Assembly: GCA_944331935.1 (NCBI GenBank)
Contig: CALVIV010000005.1
Span: 1-44,699, forward strand
Length of the DNA stretch: 44,699 nucleotides
Direction of reading: 5' to 3'
From: an uncultured Bacilli bacterium
GTDB lineage: Bacteria > Bacillota_I > Bacilli_A > RF39 > UBA660
In this document: positions 33,562 to 42,788 of the stretch, in pieces
How positions within the stretch are numbered: position 1 is the stretch's first letter
How the letters are laid out: each line of letters opens with the position of its first letter
Notes under the pieces: model-generated
The model's input: the letters and a program-made list of their open reading frames with translations, nothing else
Told to the model about the DNA's origin: nothing
Databases searched by the model: none
Program-made: the position numbers and the translations under genes

Positions 33562-35349
33562 CTACATATTTGGACTAATAACAAGACGGAAGGAATCACT
33601 CAAATTAGGTCCTCCTACAAAAAAGCTATTTAAACCAAAACTAAATACTCCCGAAGTTTTACCATTACTATATGCACCACCACGCAACATCCATGGATAT
33701 TCTTCACTAACTATTTTAGATGAATCACTATACCATCCTGCTGTTTCTGATAAACCATGACTTAAGCATATATTACCATTACAGGCTGTATTTATATTAT
33801 CACTTGTATATTTATCATAATATTTAGACTCTGGCATTGTAACAAATCCTGAGATTGCAATTGTATCATTATAATTGGCTATTACATAATCCCAAGAACC
33901 TCCACTCATATCATATATTCCATAGATATTGCCTGTAGTTGAGGCTCCTGTTCCATTAATGTCCGCATCATATGTATATTGACAACCAAAACCGGAATCA
34001 CCAACATTTGGTGCTCCATAACTACAACCTGTTATAAACTGATTACTTTTATTTTCATATATTTCTTTATTAACTCCTGTAAAATTAATATTTCCTAATT
34101 TTCCATATTTACTTTGAGATAAATAGGCAACTATAGACCATTCACTATTCTTCATCATATGAGTATCTACATTACTACTAAAACCATATCTATTTCCTTC
34201 ATCATTCATTTTTAAACTTACATTAAAAGCATTACTTACACTTATTCCTCTCCAACTAGTTACATTCGGTTTTATCATTGCATCTAGCTCTGTTGTATTG
34301 CCTCCTCCATTTTCAGCTTCAGGGTTACTACTTGAAGTTTCAAACTTTCCTACCCAGATTCCTGATAGTTCTTGATCTCCAAAGGTGAAGGCATCTGGGG
34401 TATACCAACTATTGTCTTCTATTCCATTACTTACTATATACTTGGCTGTTCCTATATCTTTTATATTAGTATCTACAAATCTTATATCTATTTCTCCTGG
34501 TAAAGCTTGGGTTGGATCTGTGTCTAAATAGCATCCTTTCTTTCCATAGTAATTTGTTCCATCTTCGCTTCCTATAGAGTAACTATATCTTGGTATCCAT
34601 ACCCACATTGTCTCTATATCATCCATTGATATTGTTGTTCCTACAGCAGCACTCTTATATGTATCTCTTGTTGATTCTGTTACAGTTACAGCATTAGCCC
34701 ACATCAAATCATTATAGTTATACCAGTTATTATCTGTATTATTAGTATCAGCTTTTACCCAGTTACTTCCATCATATGACACTGGGATCATTCCTTCATC
34801 CAACTCTGGTACATTAGGTTCATTTACATACTCACTAAATAAATGTCCATTACTTGGTATTTCTAAATCATTATAATCTAATCCTACATTTACCCCTAAC
34901 TCTATACTTACTTCATTATCACTATTATTCTCTACCATTATCTTATAGATATTACTAGAACCTGCAGTACCATCTTTCTCTAAATTAACTCCCTTCGCTT
35001 CAGGTAATGTATTCGTCTCACAATCTCCTACATATCCTACCTTTACATTATTTGATATTTCATTTAGATAATAAAAATTATATCTTGCTATTCTATTATT
35101 AGGATTACTTAATCTTACTATAAACTCTTTACTACTATTAGACTCTACTACTAACGTATTTCCTTCAGTACCATCTACTTCTAATTTATATTCTAAATTA
35201 CCTGTTATTATCGTTATAGCATTACTTTTCTCTTTACTTACCGTAAACATTGCATATGAAAAGTATCCACCTAATACTAATAACGTTATTATAACCATTA
35301 CTATCATATATATCTTACTAAAACTAGTCTCTAGTAATAATCTTTTCAT
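33562..35349 (-). CDS. Surface protein E: SipW-like signal plus formylglycine-enzyme-like domain
   Basis: 595 residues. The N-terminal 190 or so residues (MKRLLLETSFSKIYMIV, YFSYAMFTVSKEKSN, TasA-like region) are closely related to protein C. The rest is a different module of the FGE-sulfatase/C-type-lectin type: MWVWIPRYSYSI early, GNIYGIYDMSGGSWDYV in the middle, and a C-terminus PWMLRGGAYSNGKTSGVF ... SFRLVISPNM. Many variable proteins of diversity-generating retroelements end with this RGG...GVF...SFRLV layout, and the variable residues sit between those blocks. I see no catalytic evidence. RBS AGGAG. It leads the E-D operon from a promoter sharing a box with B's. Confidence 0.7.
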   Translation of the reverse strand: MKRLLLETSFSKIYMIVMVIITLLVLGGYFSYAMFTVSKEKSNAITIITGNLEYKLEVDGTEGNTLVVESNSSKEFIVRLSNPNNRIARYNFYYLNEISNNVKVGYVGDCETNTLPEAKGVNLEKDGTAGSSNIYKIMVENNSDNEVSIELGVNVGLDYNDLEIPSNGHLFSEYVNEPNVPELDEGMIPVSYDGSNWVKADTNNTDNNWYNYNDLMWANAVTVTESTRDTYKSAAVGTTISMDDIETMWVWIPRYSYSIGSEDGTNYYGKKGCYLDTDPTQALPGEIDIRFVDTNIKDIGTAKYIVSNGIEDNSWYTPDAFTFGDQELSGIWVGKFETSSSNPEAENGGGNTTELDAMIKPNVTSWRGISVSNAFNVSLKMNDEGNRYGFSSNVDTHMMKNSEWSIVAYLSQSKYGKLGNINFTGVNKEIYENKSNQFITGCSYGAPNVGDSGFGCQYTYDADINGTGASTTGNIYGIYDMSGGSWDYVIANYNDTIAISGFVTMPESKYYDKYTSDNINTACNGNICLSHGLSETAGWYSDSSKIVSEEYPWMLRGGAYSNGKTSGVFSFGLNSFFVGGPNLSDSFRLVISPNM

Positions 35350-35451
35350 TAGACTTCACTCCTACTACTTAGTATGTACTAACTTATAAGAATCATACTT
35401 ATCCAATAAATATCTATTTTAGGGGGTAATGTAAATACCCTATCTATTAAA

Positions 35452-35480
35452 ATATTAACACATAGAGTCCACTTATTCAA
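35452..35480 (-). promoter_or_regulatory. Promoter of surface operon E-D with shared box
   Basis: Minus strand TTGAAT (35475-35480), 17-base spacer, TAATAT (35452-35457). It contains GGACTCTATGTG-T-TAATATTTT, nearly identical to the B-A promoter. A leader of about 100 bases follows, with a GGGTA/TACCC pairing (35419-35440) of unknown role. Confidence 0.6.
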
Positions 35481-35482
35481 AT

Positions 35483-35520
35483 AAAAAAAATAATGATTAT
35501 TGTTATTTAACCATTATTTT
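35483..35520 (-). terminator. Terminator of rpsO
   Basis: AAAATAATG pairs with CATTATTTT and runs on into TTTT on the minus strand, immediately before the E-D promoter. Confidence 0.65.
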
Positions 35521-35528
35521 ACATTAGA

Positions 35529-35798
35529 TTACTTTCTTAAACCTAGTTTCTTAACTACTTCACGATATTTTGCAACATCTTTTTTAGCTAAGTAATTAAG
35601 CATATTTCTTCTTTGTCCAACTTTCATTAAAAGACCACGACGTGAGTGATGATCATGGATATGAGTCTTTAAATGCTCTGTTAAATTTTCAATTTCTTTA
35701 GTTAAAATTGCTATTTGAACAGGAGCAGATCCAGTATCATGTTCATTAACACCAAAGTCTTTAATTATTTGTTGTTTCTCTTCTTTTGTTAAAGCCAT
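35529..35798 (-). CDS. rpsO: 30S ribosomal protein S15
   Basis: 89 residues, the usual length. Binds the 16S rRNA central domain early in assembly. Signatures: [17 protein letters not shown], then [32 protein letters not shown]. It has its own promoter (35887-35915) and a leader of about 80 bases. The usual upstream neighbour ribF is missing and the usual downstream neighbour pnp is displaced by E, D and an unknown gene. Confidence 0.96.
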   Translation of the reverse strand: MALTKEEKQQIIKDFGVNEHDTGSAPVQIAILTKEIENLTEHLKTHIHDHHSRRGLLMKVGQRRNMLNYLAKKDVAKYREVVKKLGLRK

Positions 35799-35880
35799 AT
35801 TAACCTTCCTTTCTTAAATTTATTCACCTTATTCTTGGTAATTGGTGTAAGGAAGAACTCCAACTACTAGGAATAGGTAT
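35799..35880 (-). promoter_or_regulatory. rpsO leader, possible S15 autoregulatory site
   Basis: The 5' leader contains CTTACACC and AAGGTGAAT, which can pair over about five bases shortly before the RBS, and further short complementary patches. Several Bacillota have S15-binding leaders here; I cannot fold this one to a known class. Confidence 0.3.
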
Positions 35881-35886
35881 GCATAT

Positions 35887-35915
35887 AATATACCATAAAT
35901 CTCTTAGTCTGTCTA
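35887..35915 (-). promoter_or_regulatory. Promoter of rpsO
   Basis: Minus strand TAGACA (35910-35915), 17-base spacer ending TGG, TATATT (35887-35892). Confidence 0.65.
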
Positions 35916-35957
35916 TTATTTTCAAAAAAATTATGATAAAATGTCTATGGTGATAAT

Positions 35958-36587
35958 ATGGCAAGTGCAATTATACATATAGCAGTCGCAAAAGAAATTA
36001 ATAAAGAATTACACATGAATGAAAAAGAACTATTCTTAGGAACAATCGCTCCAGATATCAGTAAACAAATAGGAGAATCTAAAGTAAAAAGCCATTTCTT
36101 AACTAATAAAGATAGTGATTTACCTAATCTTGAAGCCTTTTTAGATAAGTATCAATCTAATCTAACTAATCCTTTTATTATGGGCTATTATATTCATTTA
36201 TTTACAGACTACTTATGGTTTAAATATTTTATGCCGGAAATAACTAATAGTAATGATTATATTAAATTATTAAATGGAAATAAAATAAAGTGTAATAAAG
36301 AAGAACTTACGAAAATCATTTATAATGATTATAGTAATTTAAATATCTTACTAATAGAAGAATATAACTTAGACTTATCTTTATTCTATGAAGATATAGA
36401 AATACCTAATATTAAGTTTGATGAGATTCCTCTTGATAAATTACAAATTATTGTAGACCAAATGGGAATAATAGTAGAAAATAGTAAAAAAGGATATACA
36501 TATTCTTTTAATATAGATAATGTTAAAAGCTTTATAAAACTATGTACAGAAATAATTTCTAATGATATAAAAACGAGACTTAACTAG
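35958..36587 (+). CDS. Zinc-dependent phospholipase C-like protein
   Basis: 209 residues. The pattern MASAIIHIAVAKEIN, then LFLGTIAPDISK, then FIMGYYIHLFTDYLWF places His and Asp residues as in the zinc-dependent phospholipase C / S1-P1-like helical family (His7, Asp33, His79, Asp83 as metal ligands, by analogy). Such proteins are common, poorly characterised putative hydrolases. No signal peptide. RBS GGTGAT before ATG 35958. It lies on the opposite strand, splitting truB from rpsO, and its stop overlaps the convergent VanY-TruB gene by 8 bases within a hairpin. Confidence 0.6.
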   Translation: MASAIIHIAVAKEINKELHMNEKELFLGTIAPDISKQIGESKVKSHFLTNKDSDLPNLEAFLDKYQSNLTNPFIMGYYIHLFTDYLWFKYFMPEITNSNDYIKLLNGNKIKCNKEELTKIIYNDYSNLNILLIEEYNLDLSLFYEDIEIPNIKFDEIPLDKLQIIVDQMGIIVENSKKGYTYSFNIDNVKSFIKLCTEIISNDIKTRLN

Positions 36588-36595
36588 TCTCGTTT
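36571..36595. terminator. Convergent hairpin over two stop codons
   Basis: AAACGAGACT-TAACT-AGTCTCGTTT: a perfect 10-base-pair stem that includes the stop codons of both converging genes. U-runs are short. Confidence 0.6.
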
Positions 36596-37989
36596 AACAT
36601 TTTAAAGCATTTTAATTTATTATTAACATTCTGATAAATAGCCACTACTCTATTATCTTTCATAAATAGAACTTTATTTTTAATATTATAACTATTATCA
36701 ATAACTGCCCCATTAACTATCCTTTTATAATCCACACTATCTATTTCTTTTGTTTCTATATCTAAAGCATTGTTTATACTAATTAACTTACTATTTATAG
36801 TTACATCTTCTAAATCAACAGCATCACTTAACTTAAACTTACCTTGTCTCGTTCTTATTAAACTACTCATAGTACATGGTATATCTAAAAACTCTCCCAT
36901 ATCTTTAATTAAACTTCTAATATAAGTTCCTTTAGAAACAACACATCTAAACTTAAAAGAGTCTTCTTTATAATCTAAAAGTTCCAACTCTTTAATTATA
37001 ACCTTTCTCTTAGGTAGTTCCACATCTTTATTACTTCTAGCATATTCATATAACTTCTTACCATTAACTTTAATAGCAGAGTACTTTGGTACTTCTTGAA
37101 GATATTCTCTAATAAACTCTTTAAATAAATTATCTAACATATCTTTAGATATTTTTTTATCACTTGTCTTTACAATATTACCTTCTAAATCTAAAGTATC
37201 TGTTTCTACTCCTACTTTAACACTAGCGATATACTCTTTATCAGTACACGTTAATAATTCATTTATCTTTGTAGCCCTATTAATAGTAATAACTAAAAGT
37301 CCTTCAGCCATAGGATCCAAAGTTCCATTATGGCCTATTTTCTTAGTATCAAAAACTTTCTCTAACTTATTAACAACATCTCTTGAAGTTATTCCCTTAG
37401 GTTTATTTACTAATAAAACACCACTTTTATTATATAACTTATCATACTCTTCTAAAGTTAAATTATTATCTGTTATGATATTAGCAGTAGACTTACCTAC
37501 ATATCTATAATGCCATGGCTCATAACTATAACCTGTTATATCTTCTTTACCTTTAGGATACCTAAGTATTAGACCATAATCTTTTAATCTCATAATTATC
37601 TTATTAAAAATATTCATATATGGTGTTAAATCTTGATATTCATCTACCACTTTACCATTAACAATAATATCTATATCAAAACAAAGCCCAGTATGATGTT
37701 CAGAAAAACCTGGTTCTGCAACATATTTTTTAGTATATGAACTACCAAAAATTCTTAAATATTTACTTTTAGTTTCTTCTTGTTCTTCTATTGTTCTATA
37801 ACCACTATTAATAGATATTTCAATATTATCTTTTTCTAAATCTTTTTTTAAATCTAAATAAGCTTTTAAAGTCTTTTTTTCAAGTAGATACTCTTTGCCA
37901 CCACTATCTTTTACTTTTTGAAAACTAAAATTATTAAAGTAATCTTTATTATAAGGATGAGTTTTATTAACCAAAGTTTTATAATTCAT
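36580..37989 (-). CDS. truB: Fusion of VanY-type D,D-carboxypeptidase and tRNA pseudouridine-55 synthase TruB
   Basis: 469 residues. Residues 1-185 are a VanY/DacB-like zinc carboxypeptidase: SGYRT (62-66), SEHHTGLCFDID with His98 and Asp105 as likely zinc ligands, and EPWHYRYVG with Glu157 and His160. No signal peptide. Residues 188-469 are a complete TruB: SGVLLVNKPKGITSRDVV, then GHNGTLDPMAEGLLV with catalytic Asp225, KYSAIKVNGKKLYEYAR and SKGTYIRSLIKDMG. The junction (LEEYDKLYNKSGVLL) joins the natural end of one to the natural start of the other, with no internal ATG. It follows rbfA, the normal truB position. A single in-frame protein is what the sequence shows; processing into two is possible. 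Confidence 0.85.
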   Translation of the reverse strand: MNYKTLVNKTHPYNKDYFNNFSFQKVKDSGGKEYLLEKKTLKAYLDLKKDLEKDNIEISINSGYRTIEEQEETKSKYLRIFGSSYTKKYVAEPGFSEHHTGLCFDIDIIVNGKVVDEYQDLTPYMNIFNKIIMRLKDYGLILRYPKGKEDITGYSYEPWHYRYVGKSTANIITDNNLTLEEYDKLYNKSGVLLVNKPKGITSRDVVNKLEKVFDTKKIGHNGTLDPMAEGLLVITINRATKINELLTCTDKEYIASVKVGVETDTLDLEGNIVKTSDKKISKDMLDNLFKEFIREYLQEVPKYSAIKVNGKKLYEYARSNKDVELPKRKVIIKELELLDYKEDSFKFRCVVSKGTYIRSLIKDMGEFLDIPCTMSSLIRTRQGKFKLSDAVDLEDVTINSKLISINNALDIETKEIDSVDYKRIVNGAVIDNSYNIKNKVLFMKDNRVVAIYQNVNNKLKCFKMLNETS

Positions 37990-37990
37990 C

Positions 37991-38329
37991 TTATTCCCCT
38001 TTTATCTTATCTATAATACTATCAATATGCTCTCCATAAGAAATAGATTCATCATATAAGAATTTTAATTCTGGAATATTTCTAATCTCTATTCTTTTAG
38101 CAAGTTCTCCTCTTATAAAACTACTCGCTTTATTTAAGGCTTTTAAAGTCTCCTCTTTTTTTTCTTGCTCTAAAACAGTTACATATATCTTAGAGTAACT
38201 TAAGTCATTAGAAGTATCACAATCAGTAACGGTTACAAACTTAAATCTCTCATCTTTTACTTCTAACATTAATATTTTACTTACTTCTTCCATAATCATA
38301 TGATTAATTCTTTCTATTTTAATATTCAT
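37991..38329 (-). CDS. rbfA: Ribosome-binding factor A
   Basis: 112 residues, a KH-like fold assisting 30S maturation. Recognisable blocks: INHMIMEEVSKILMLEVKDERF, then VTDCDTSNDLSYSKIYVTV, and RIEIRNIPELKFLYDESISYGEHID. It keeps its usual position before truB but is separated from infB by an opposite-strand gene, so it needs its own promoter; TATACT with upstream TATGC is seen near 38360. RBS GAAAGGA. Confidence 0.93.
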   Translation of the reverse strand: MNIKIERINHMIMEEVSKILMLEVKDERFKFVTVTDCDTSNDLSYSKIYVTVLEQEKKEETLKALNKASSFIRGELAKRIEIRNIPELKFLYDESISYGEHIDSIIDKIKGE

Positions 38330-38381
38330 AATATCAGTCCTTTCTTTTTAATTAAGTATAGCATATTTTTTAAATTTTAGG

Positions 38382-38387
38382 TATAAT
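38382..38387 (+). promoter_or_regulatory. -10 element of the sigma-like repeat gene
   Basis: TATAAT preceded by TTTTAGG, 24 bases before the start codon; AGGGGG RBS seven bases before ATG. Confidence 0.45.
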
Positions 38388-38410
38388 ATGCTTTGTTAGG
38401 GGGAATTTAA

Positions 38411-40627
38411 ATGCTAAATAACAAAGAACTAATAAACGAATTAAAAAGTGGCAATAGTAATAAATATATTTTTTTTAAAGAAAAAATTAAAGAAGAATTA
38501 AAAAAATATAATATTGAAGGAAATGATCCTATTATTAATGATATCTTTAATAAGGCTTTAGAAACATATACTGAAGATATTAAGATACCTTTTTTATTTC
38601 ATATAAAAGCGACTGTTAAAAATATACTTTTTCCTAAAGAAGATATCAATACTGGGATATTTACCAAATATGAATATGAGATAATTTCTTTATACTTAAA
38701 GAAAGATAATAATAAATATTTATCTAAAGAAGAAATTATTACTAAGTCTAAATGTAGTACTAAAGAATTTCTTAAAATAATTGATAAGTTAAATAATAGT
38801 GAAAGTAGTGAAATTATAAAGGTATTCCCTAATTATAAAGATATTATTAAAGACCGTAAAAATTATTTTTTTCTTAAGTCTACAACTCTCTCTGATACTC
38901 AATTATCCATGCTAGAATACTATACTGGTGCCTTAAATAATAATCCATTATCTACTAAAGAGTTATCTATTAAGTTTAATATGAGTAGAACTGATATTAC
39001 AGATGAATTATTTAAAATTTTCAGAATATTACAGCGAGGTAATGAGTTAGAAAAATTTATATCTAAATATCCTAAGGCTAAGAAAACATTAATGAGAAAA
39101 GCAAAATATTTTAATATATCATTAGAAAAAGAGAAAGAAAAAATAGTTACAAGAAATGTTAATAATGATAAAAAAGAACATCTAAGTAAAAATAATATAA
39201 AAGTATTAAATGTCCTTACAAAGACAAATGGAAAACTTATTAGTAATGAAGAAGCGATCAAAGAAGGTTTTGAAGACATATTTGATCTTATAAAGAAAAG
39301 AGATAAAGTTTATTATAAACTTAAAAATAGTTATATACTTTTAGAAGAAGCTAGTAAAATGTATCCTCACTGTAATATAAAAGGACTTTTAACACGCCCT
39401 TCTTTAAATGAAAGAGATATTAAAATTCTAATGTTTTTAGAAAATACTCATAATGAAATACTAACAGACGAAGAGAAAGCAATTAAAGGCCATTTTAAAA
39501 GTGTTAAAGCCTATAAAATGGGAATTAATAAATTTTATGCTAAATTAAATAAAAATAATATTTTAATAGACGAAGCCATGATATTTTATAAAGATCTTGA
39601 TTTATCAGATAAACCGATAACTTTAAGCAATGAAGATATTAAATTAATTACTTTATTAAGCGAACATAAGGGACTTAGTGGTAAAAAATTAGCAGTTATA
39701 GGTGGTTATAGAGATGATACTGAATTTAATAATAAAAAATATCAATTACTAAAGAAGATAGATAGAAATAAAGCTTTAGAGAAAAAAATTAAAGATGAGT
39801 ATCCAGACTTTGAAAGGAAAAACGATAGAAAAAAAGATAAATTAACAAAAGGTAATATAGAAATGATTTCTCTACTAGTAAAACATAAAGATAATCCTAT
39901 AAGTAGTAAGGAAATGGCTAAAGAATTAGGCATTATTAATGCTAATAGTTATAATGCTTCCAAAACAGCTCTTTATAAACAATTAAAAAATAATGAAACT
40001 TTAAAAAGAGAAGCTTTAACATTATTTCCAGACTTTACTATAGAAGGTACTGTTAATGGCCTTACTACCAGATATACAAAAAATGAAATAATCTTTTTAC
40101 AAGAATTTTGCTTAGTAAAAAATAATGAACTTATATATCAATCTCCAGATACTATATGTAAGAACTTAAATATACAACCGACAACATTTGAAATGATTAA
40201 GAAAAGTTCTACTATAAAAGTAGTTAAAAATATGATTGTTGGTACCAATCTAGATCTTATCTTGTGGCCTAACTTTACTAATGAATTTATTACTAGAGAT
40301 ACTTTTAAAGAAGAAAATAGTATTGAATTAGAAGAAGATGATTTAAACTATATTGATAAACCTAGAAGTAAAGATAACTTATTAAATGCTTTAATTGCTT
40401 TAGATAATTCTATCTTTAATGATTATGTTAGAGACTGTAATGATATAGAAAGAATAATACTTGCATTAAGATTGGGATACTTTAACAAGAAATTTTTTAC
40501 TGCTAAAGAAGTTGCTAATATTCTTAATGAAAAGGAAGAAAAAATTATTTTTTTAACAAAAGAATGTTTAAAGGCATCTAAAAATAACTACATAGATGAA
40601 AAACAGAAGCAAAAAATTTTAATTTAA
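38411..40627 (+). CDS. Sigma-factor-like protein with seven internal repeats
   Basis: 738 residues, no known family named with confidence. Residues 1-75 (LINELKSGNSNKYIFFKEKI, then FLFHIKATVKNIL) resemble sigma-70 region 2 of ECF-type factors. About seven repeats of 65-70 residues follow, starting near 84, 159, 257, 331, 404, 477 and 554. Each has the form (L/F)(S/T)xxxIxxLxxL, a polar turn, a helix-turn-helix-like ls-keia, and an ending near yPdf. The C-terminus (670-730; DIERIILALRLGYFNKKFF, then AKEVANILNEKEEKIIFL) resembles sigma region 4. No membrane segment. It is inserted on the opposite strand between infB and rbfA. A DNA-binding regulator or scaffold is inference. Confidence 0.6.
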   Translation: MLNNKELINELKSGNSNKYIFFKEKIKEELKKYNIEGNDPIINDIFNKALETYTEDIKIPFLFHIKATVKNILFPKEDINTGIFTKYEYEIISLYLKKDNNKYLSKEEIITKSKCSTKEFLKIIDKLNNSESSEIIKVFPNYKDIIKDRKNYFFLKSTTLSDTQLSMLEYYTGALNNNPLSTKELSIKFNMSRTDITDELFKIFRILQRGNELEKFISKYPKAKKTLMRKAKYFNISLEKEKEKIVTRNVNNDKKEHLSKNNIKVLNVLTKTNGKLISNEEAIKEGFEDIFDLIKKRDKVYYKLKNSYILLEEASKMYPHCNIKGLLTRPSLNERDIKILMFLENTHNEILTDEEKAIKGHFKSVKAYKMGINKFYAKLNKNNILIDEAMIFYKDLDLSDKPITLSNEDIKLITLLSEHKGLSGKKLAVIGGYRDDTEFNNKKYQLLKKIDRNKALEKKIKDEYPDFERKNDRKKDKLTKGNIEMISLLVKHKDNPISSKEMAKELGIINANSYNASKTALYKQLKNNETLKREALTLFPDFTIEGTVNGLTTRYTKNEIIFLQEFCLVKNNELIYQSPDTICKNLNIQPTTFEMIKKSSTIKVVKNMIVGTNLDLILWPNFTNEFITRDTFKEENSIELEEDDLNYIDKPRSKDNLLNALIALDNSIFNDYVRDCNDIERIILALRLGYFNKKFFTAKEVANILNEKEEKIIFLTKECLKASKNNYIDEKQKQKILI

Positions 40628-40629
40628 AC

Positions 40630-40656
40630 TAAAAAGTAGGAATCTCTCCTACTTTT
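40630..40656. terminator. Bidirectional terminator after infB and the sigma-like gene
   Basis: AAAAAGTAGGA (40630-40640), five-base loop, TCCTACTTTTT (40646-40656): a perfect 11-base-pair stem with U-runs on both strands. Confidence 0.85.
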
Positions 40657-42779
40657 TATCTTTCTACTTCTACAAGTTCATATACTTCTATAGTATCTCC
40701 TTCTTTATAATCTTGGAAGTTATCTAAAGTAAGTCCACAATCATGATCTTTAGATATTTCCTTAACTTGGTCTTTTTCATGTTGAAGTGACTTTATAGAG
40801 CCATTATAAATAACAATACCATCTCTTATTACTCTAGCTTTATCATTATTTTTAATAATACCTGAAGTTACATGACAACCTGCAATCATACCAACTTTAG
40901 AAAATTTAAATAATTGACGTATTTCAGCTGTACCAGTAACTTTTTCTTCATAAATTGGCTCTAACATACCTTTCATAGCTTTTTCCATATCTTCAACAAC
41001 TTTATATATAATATCGTATGTTCTAATTTCGATACCATATTCTTTTGCCATGTCTTGAACTTTATTGCTTCCTCTAACATTAAAGCCAATAACTATAGCA
41101 TTAGAAGCCCCTGCAAGAACAATATCACTTTCTGTAATACCGCCAACTGCACCACGAATAATATTTATTTTAACACCTTCTACGTCAATCTTTTCTAAAG
41201 ATGACCTAACAGCTTCTAAACTACCATTAGTATCTGCTTTTAATATAACATTTATCTCTTTTAAACCTTCATTAATTCTACCAAATAACTCCTCTAAACT
41301 CATACCAGTTCTATTAGTGTCAGCTTGTTTTTCTCTTAAAGCTCTATCACTTGCTATTTGTTTAGCTTGTTTTTCCGTTTCAAAAGCCATAAATTTATCT
41401 CCAGCACTTGGAACACTAGATAGTCCTGTTATCTCTACTGGCATAGATGGAGGAGCAGTGGTTATGTTTCTTCCTAAATCATCTTTAAGAGTTCTAACTT
41501 TACCAAAAGCTGTTCCTACAACAATAGGATCACCTAATCTTAAAGTACCATTTTGGATTAACAAAGTTGCAACTGCCCCTACATGTTTATCCATTTTACT
41601 TTCAAGAACAGCCCCAGTTGCATAACGATTAGGATTAGCTTTTAATTCACTCATCTCAGCGATTAATAAAATGTTTTCAAGTAATTCATCAACACCTTCT
41701 CCAGTTTTAGCAGAGATTTTAGTAACAATCGTATCTCCACCCCACTCCTCTGGAGTAAGACCTGCTTCGACTAAACCAGTCATTACCCTATCTACATTAG
41801 CTTCAGGTTTATCTATTTTATTGATACAAACAATGATAGGAACTTTAGCAGCTTTAGCATGATCAATTGCTTCCTTAGTCTGAGGCATAACCCCATCATC
41901 TGCTGCTACGATAATGATAACTATATCAGTTACACTAGCTCCTCTTGCTCTCATCTCCGTAAAAGCAGCATGTCCTGGTGTATCAATAAAGGTTATCTTC
42001 TTACCTTTACATTCCACTTGATATGCTCCAATCTCTTGAGTAATACCACCAGCTTCTCCACCTGCTACATTACTTTCTCTAATGTAGTCTAAAAGAGTTG
42101 TCTTACCATGATCAACATGTCCCATAATAGTAACAACAGGAGGACGTTCTACTAAGTCTTCTTCCTTATCTTCAATCTCATAATTTTCAAAATTAGAAAT
42201 ATCTGCTGTCTCTTCTTTTTTTACTGTTTTATTATAATCTAAAGCAAGTACTTCTACATCTTCAAAACTAAGAGAATTGTTTAAGGTTGCCATAATACCT
42301 AGCCCCATTAATTTCTTAATAATTTCCCCTGTAGAAACATCTAAAAGATCTGCAAGTTCTTTAACAGTCATACCTTCTTTATATAGTAAAACATTCTCAT
42401 CTACTACTTGTTCATTACTTTGTAGTTTCTCTTTATGTTTATAGATTTTCTTTCTTTCTTGTCTAAAATTACTCTTATCTTTATCTTGCTTCTTAACTTT
42501 CTTTACTTTACTTGTCTTAATCTCGTGGTCATTTGTAAGATTAGCTTCATAAGCAATTTGTTCAGCTTTCTCATCTAAAGAGAAGTCTTTAATCATCTCT
42601 TCATCTGGAGTATCTTCTACATAATCTTCTTCATCTTGAAAAGAATTATCTAGAAGGATAATCTCATCATCACTAAGAAATCTATCTAAATCACTTGTAT
42701 CCATAGAAAGACTTTCCATATGTTTAACTATATCTTCAACACTTCTATTAACATCTTCTGCATATTCTCTTATTGTCAT
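40656..42779 (-). CDS. infB: Translation initiation factor IF-2
   Basis: 707 residues. GTPase that brings initiator tRNA to the 30S subunit. A charged N-terminal region includes a small IF2N helical domain ([21 protein letters not shown]). The G domain has [25 protein letters not shown] and NKIDKP, followed by domains II-IV with the typical [15 protein letters not shown] and FNVRGSNK. Within the usual length range for Bacillota. It follows ylxR by about 10 bases. The strong terminator at its end cuts off the normal continuation to rbfA. Confidence 0.97.
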   Translation of the reverse strand: MTIREYAEDVNRSVEDIVKHMESLSMDTSDLDRFLSDDEIILLDNSFQDEEDYVEDTPDEEMIKDFSLDEKAEQIAYEANLTNDHEIKTSKVKKVKKQDKDKSNFRQERKKIYKHKEKLQSNEQVVDENVLLYKEGMTVKELADLLDVSTGEIIKKLMGLGIMATLNNSLSFEDVEVLALDYNKTVKKEETADISNFENYEIEDKEEDLVERPPVVTIMGHVDHGKTTLLDYIRESNVAGGEAGGITQEIGAYQVECKGKKITFIDTPGHAAFTEMRARGASVTDIVIIIVAADDGVMPQTKEAIDHAKAAKVPIIVCINKIDKPEANVDRVMTGLVEAGLTPEEWGGDTIVTKISAKTGEGVDELLENILLIAEMSELKANPNRYATGAVLESKMDKHVGAVATLLIQNGTLRLGDPIVVGTAFGKVRTLKDDLGRNITTAPPSMPVEITGLSSVPSAGDKFMAFETEKQAKQIASDRALREKQADTNRTGMSLEELFGRINEGLKEINVILKADTNGSLEAVRSSLEKIDVEGVKINIIRGAVGGITESDIVLAGASNAIVIGFNVRGSNKVQDMAKEYGIEIRTYDIIYKVVEDMEKAMKGMLEPIYEEKVTGTAEIRQLFKFSKVGMIAGCHVTSGIIKNNDKARVIRDGIVIYNGSIKSLQHEKDQVKEISKDHDCGLTLDNFQDYKEGDTIEVYELVEVER

Positions 42780-42788
42780 ATAATCACC

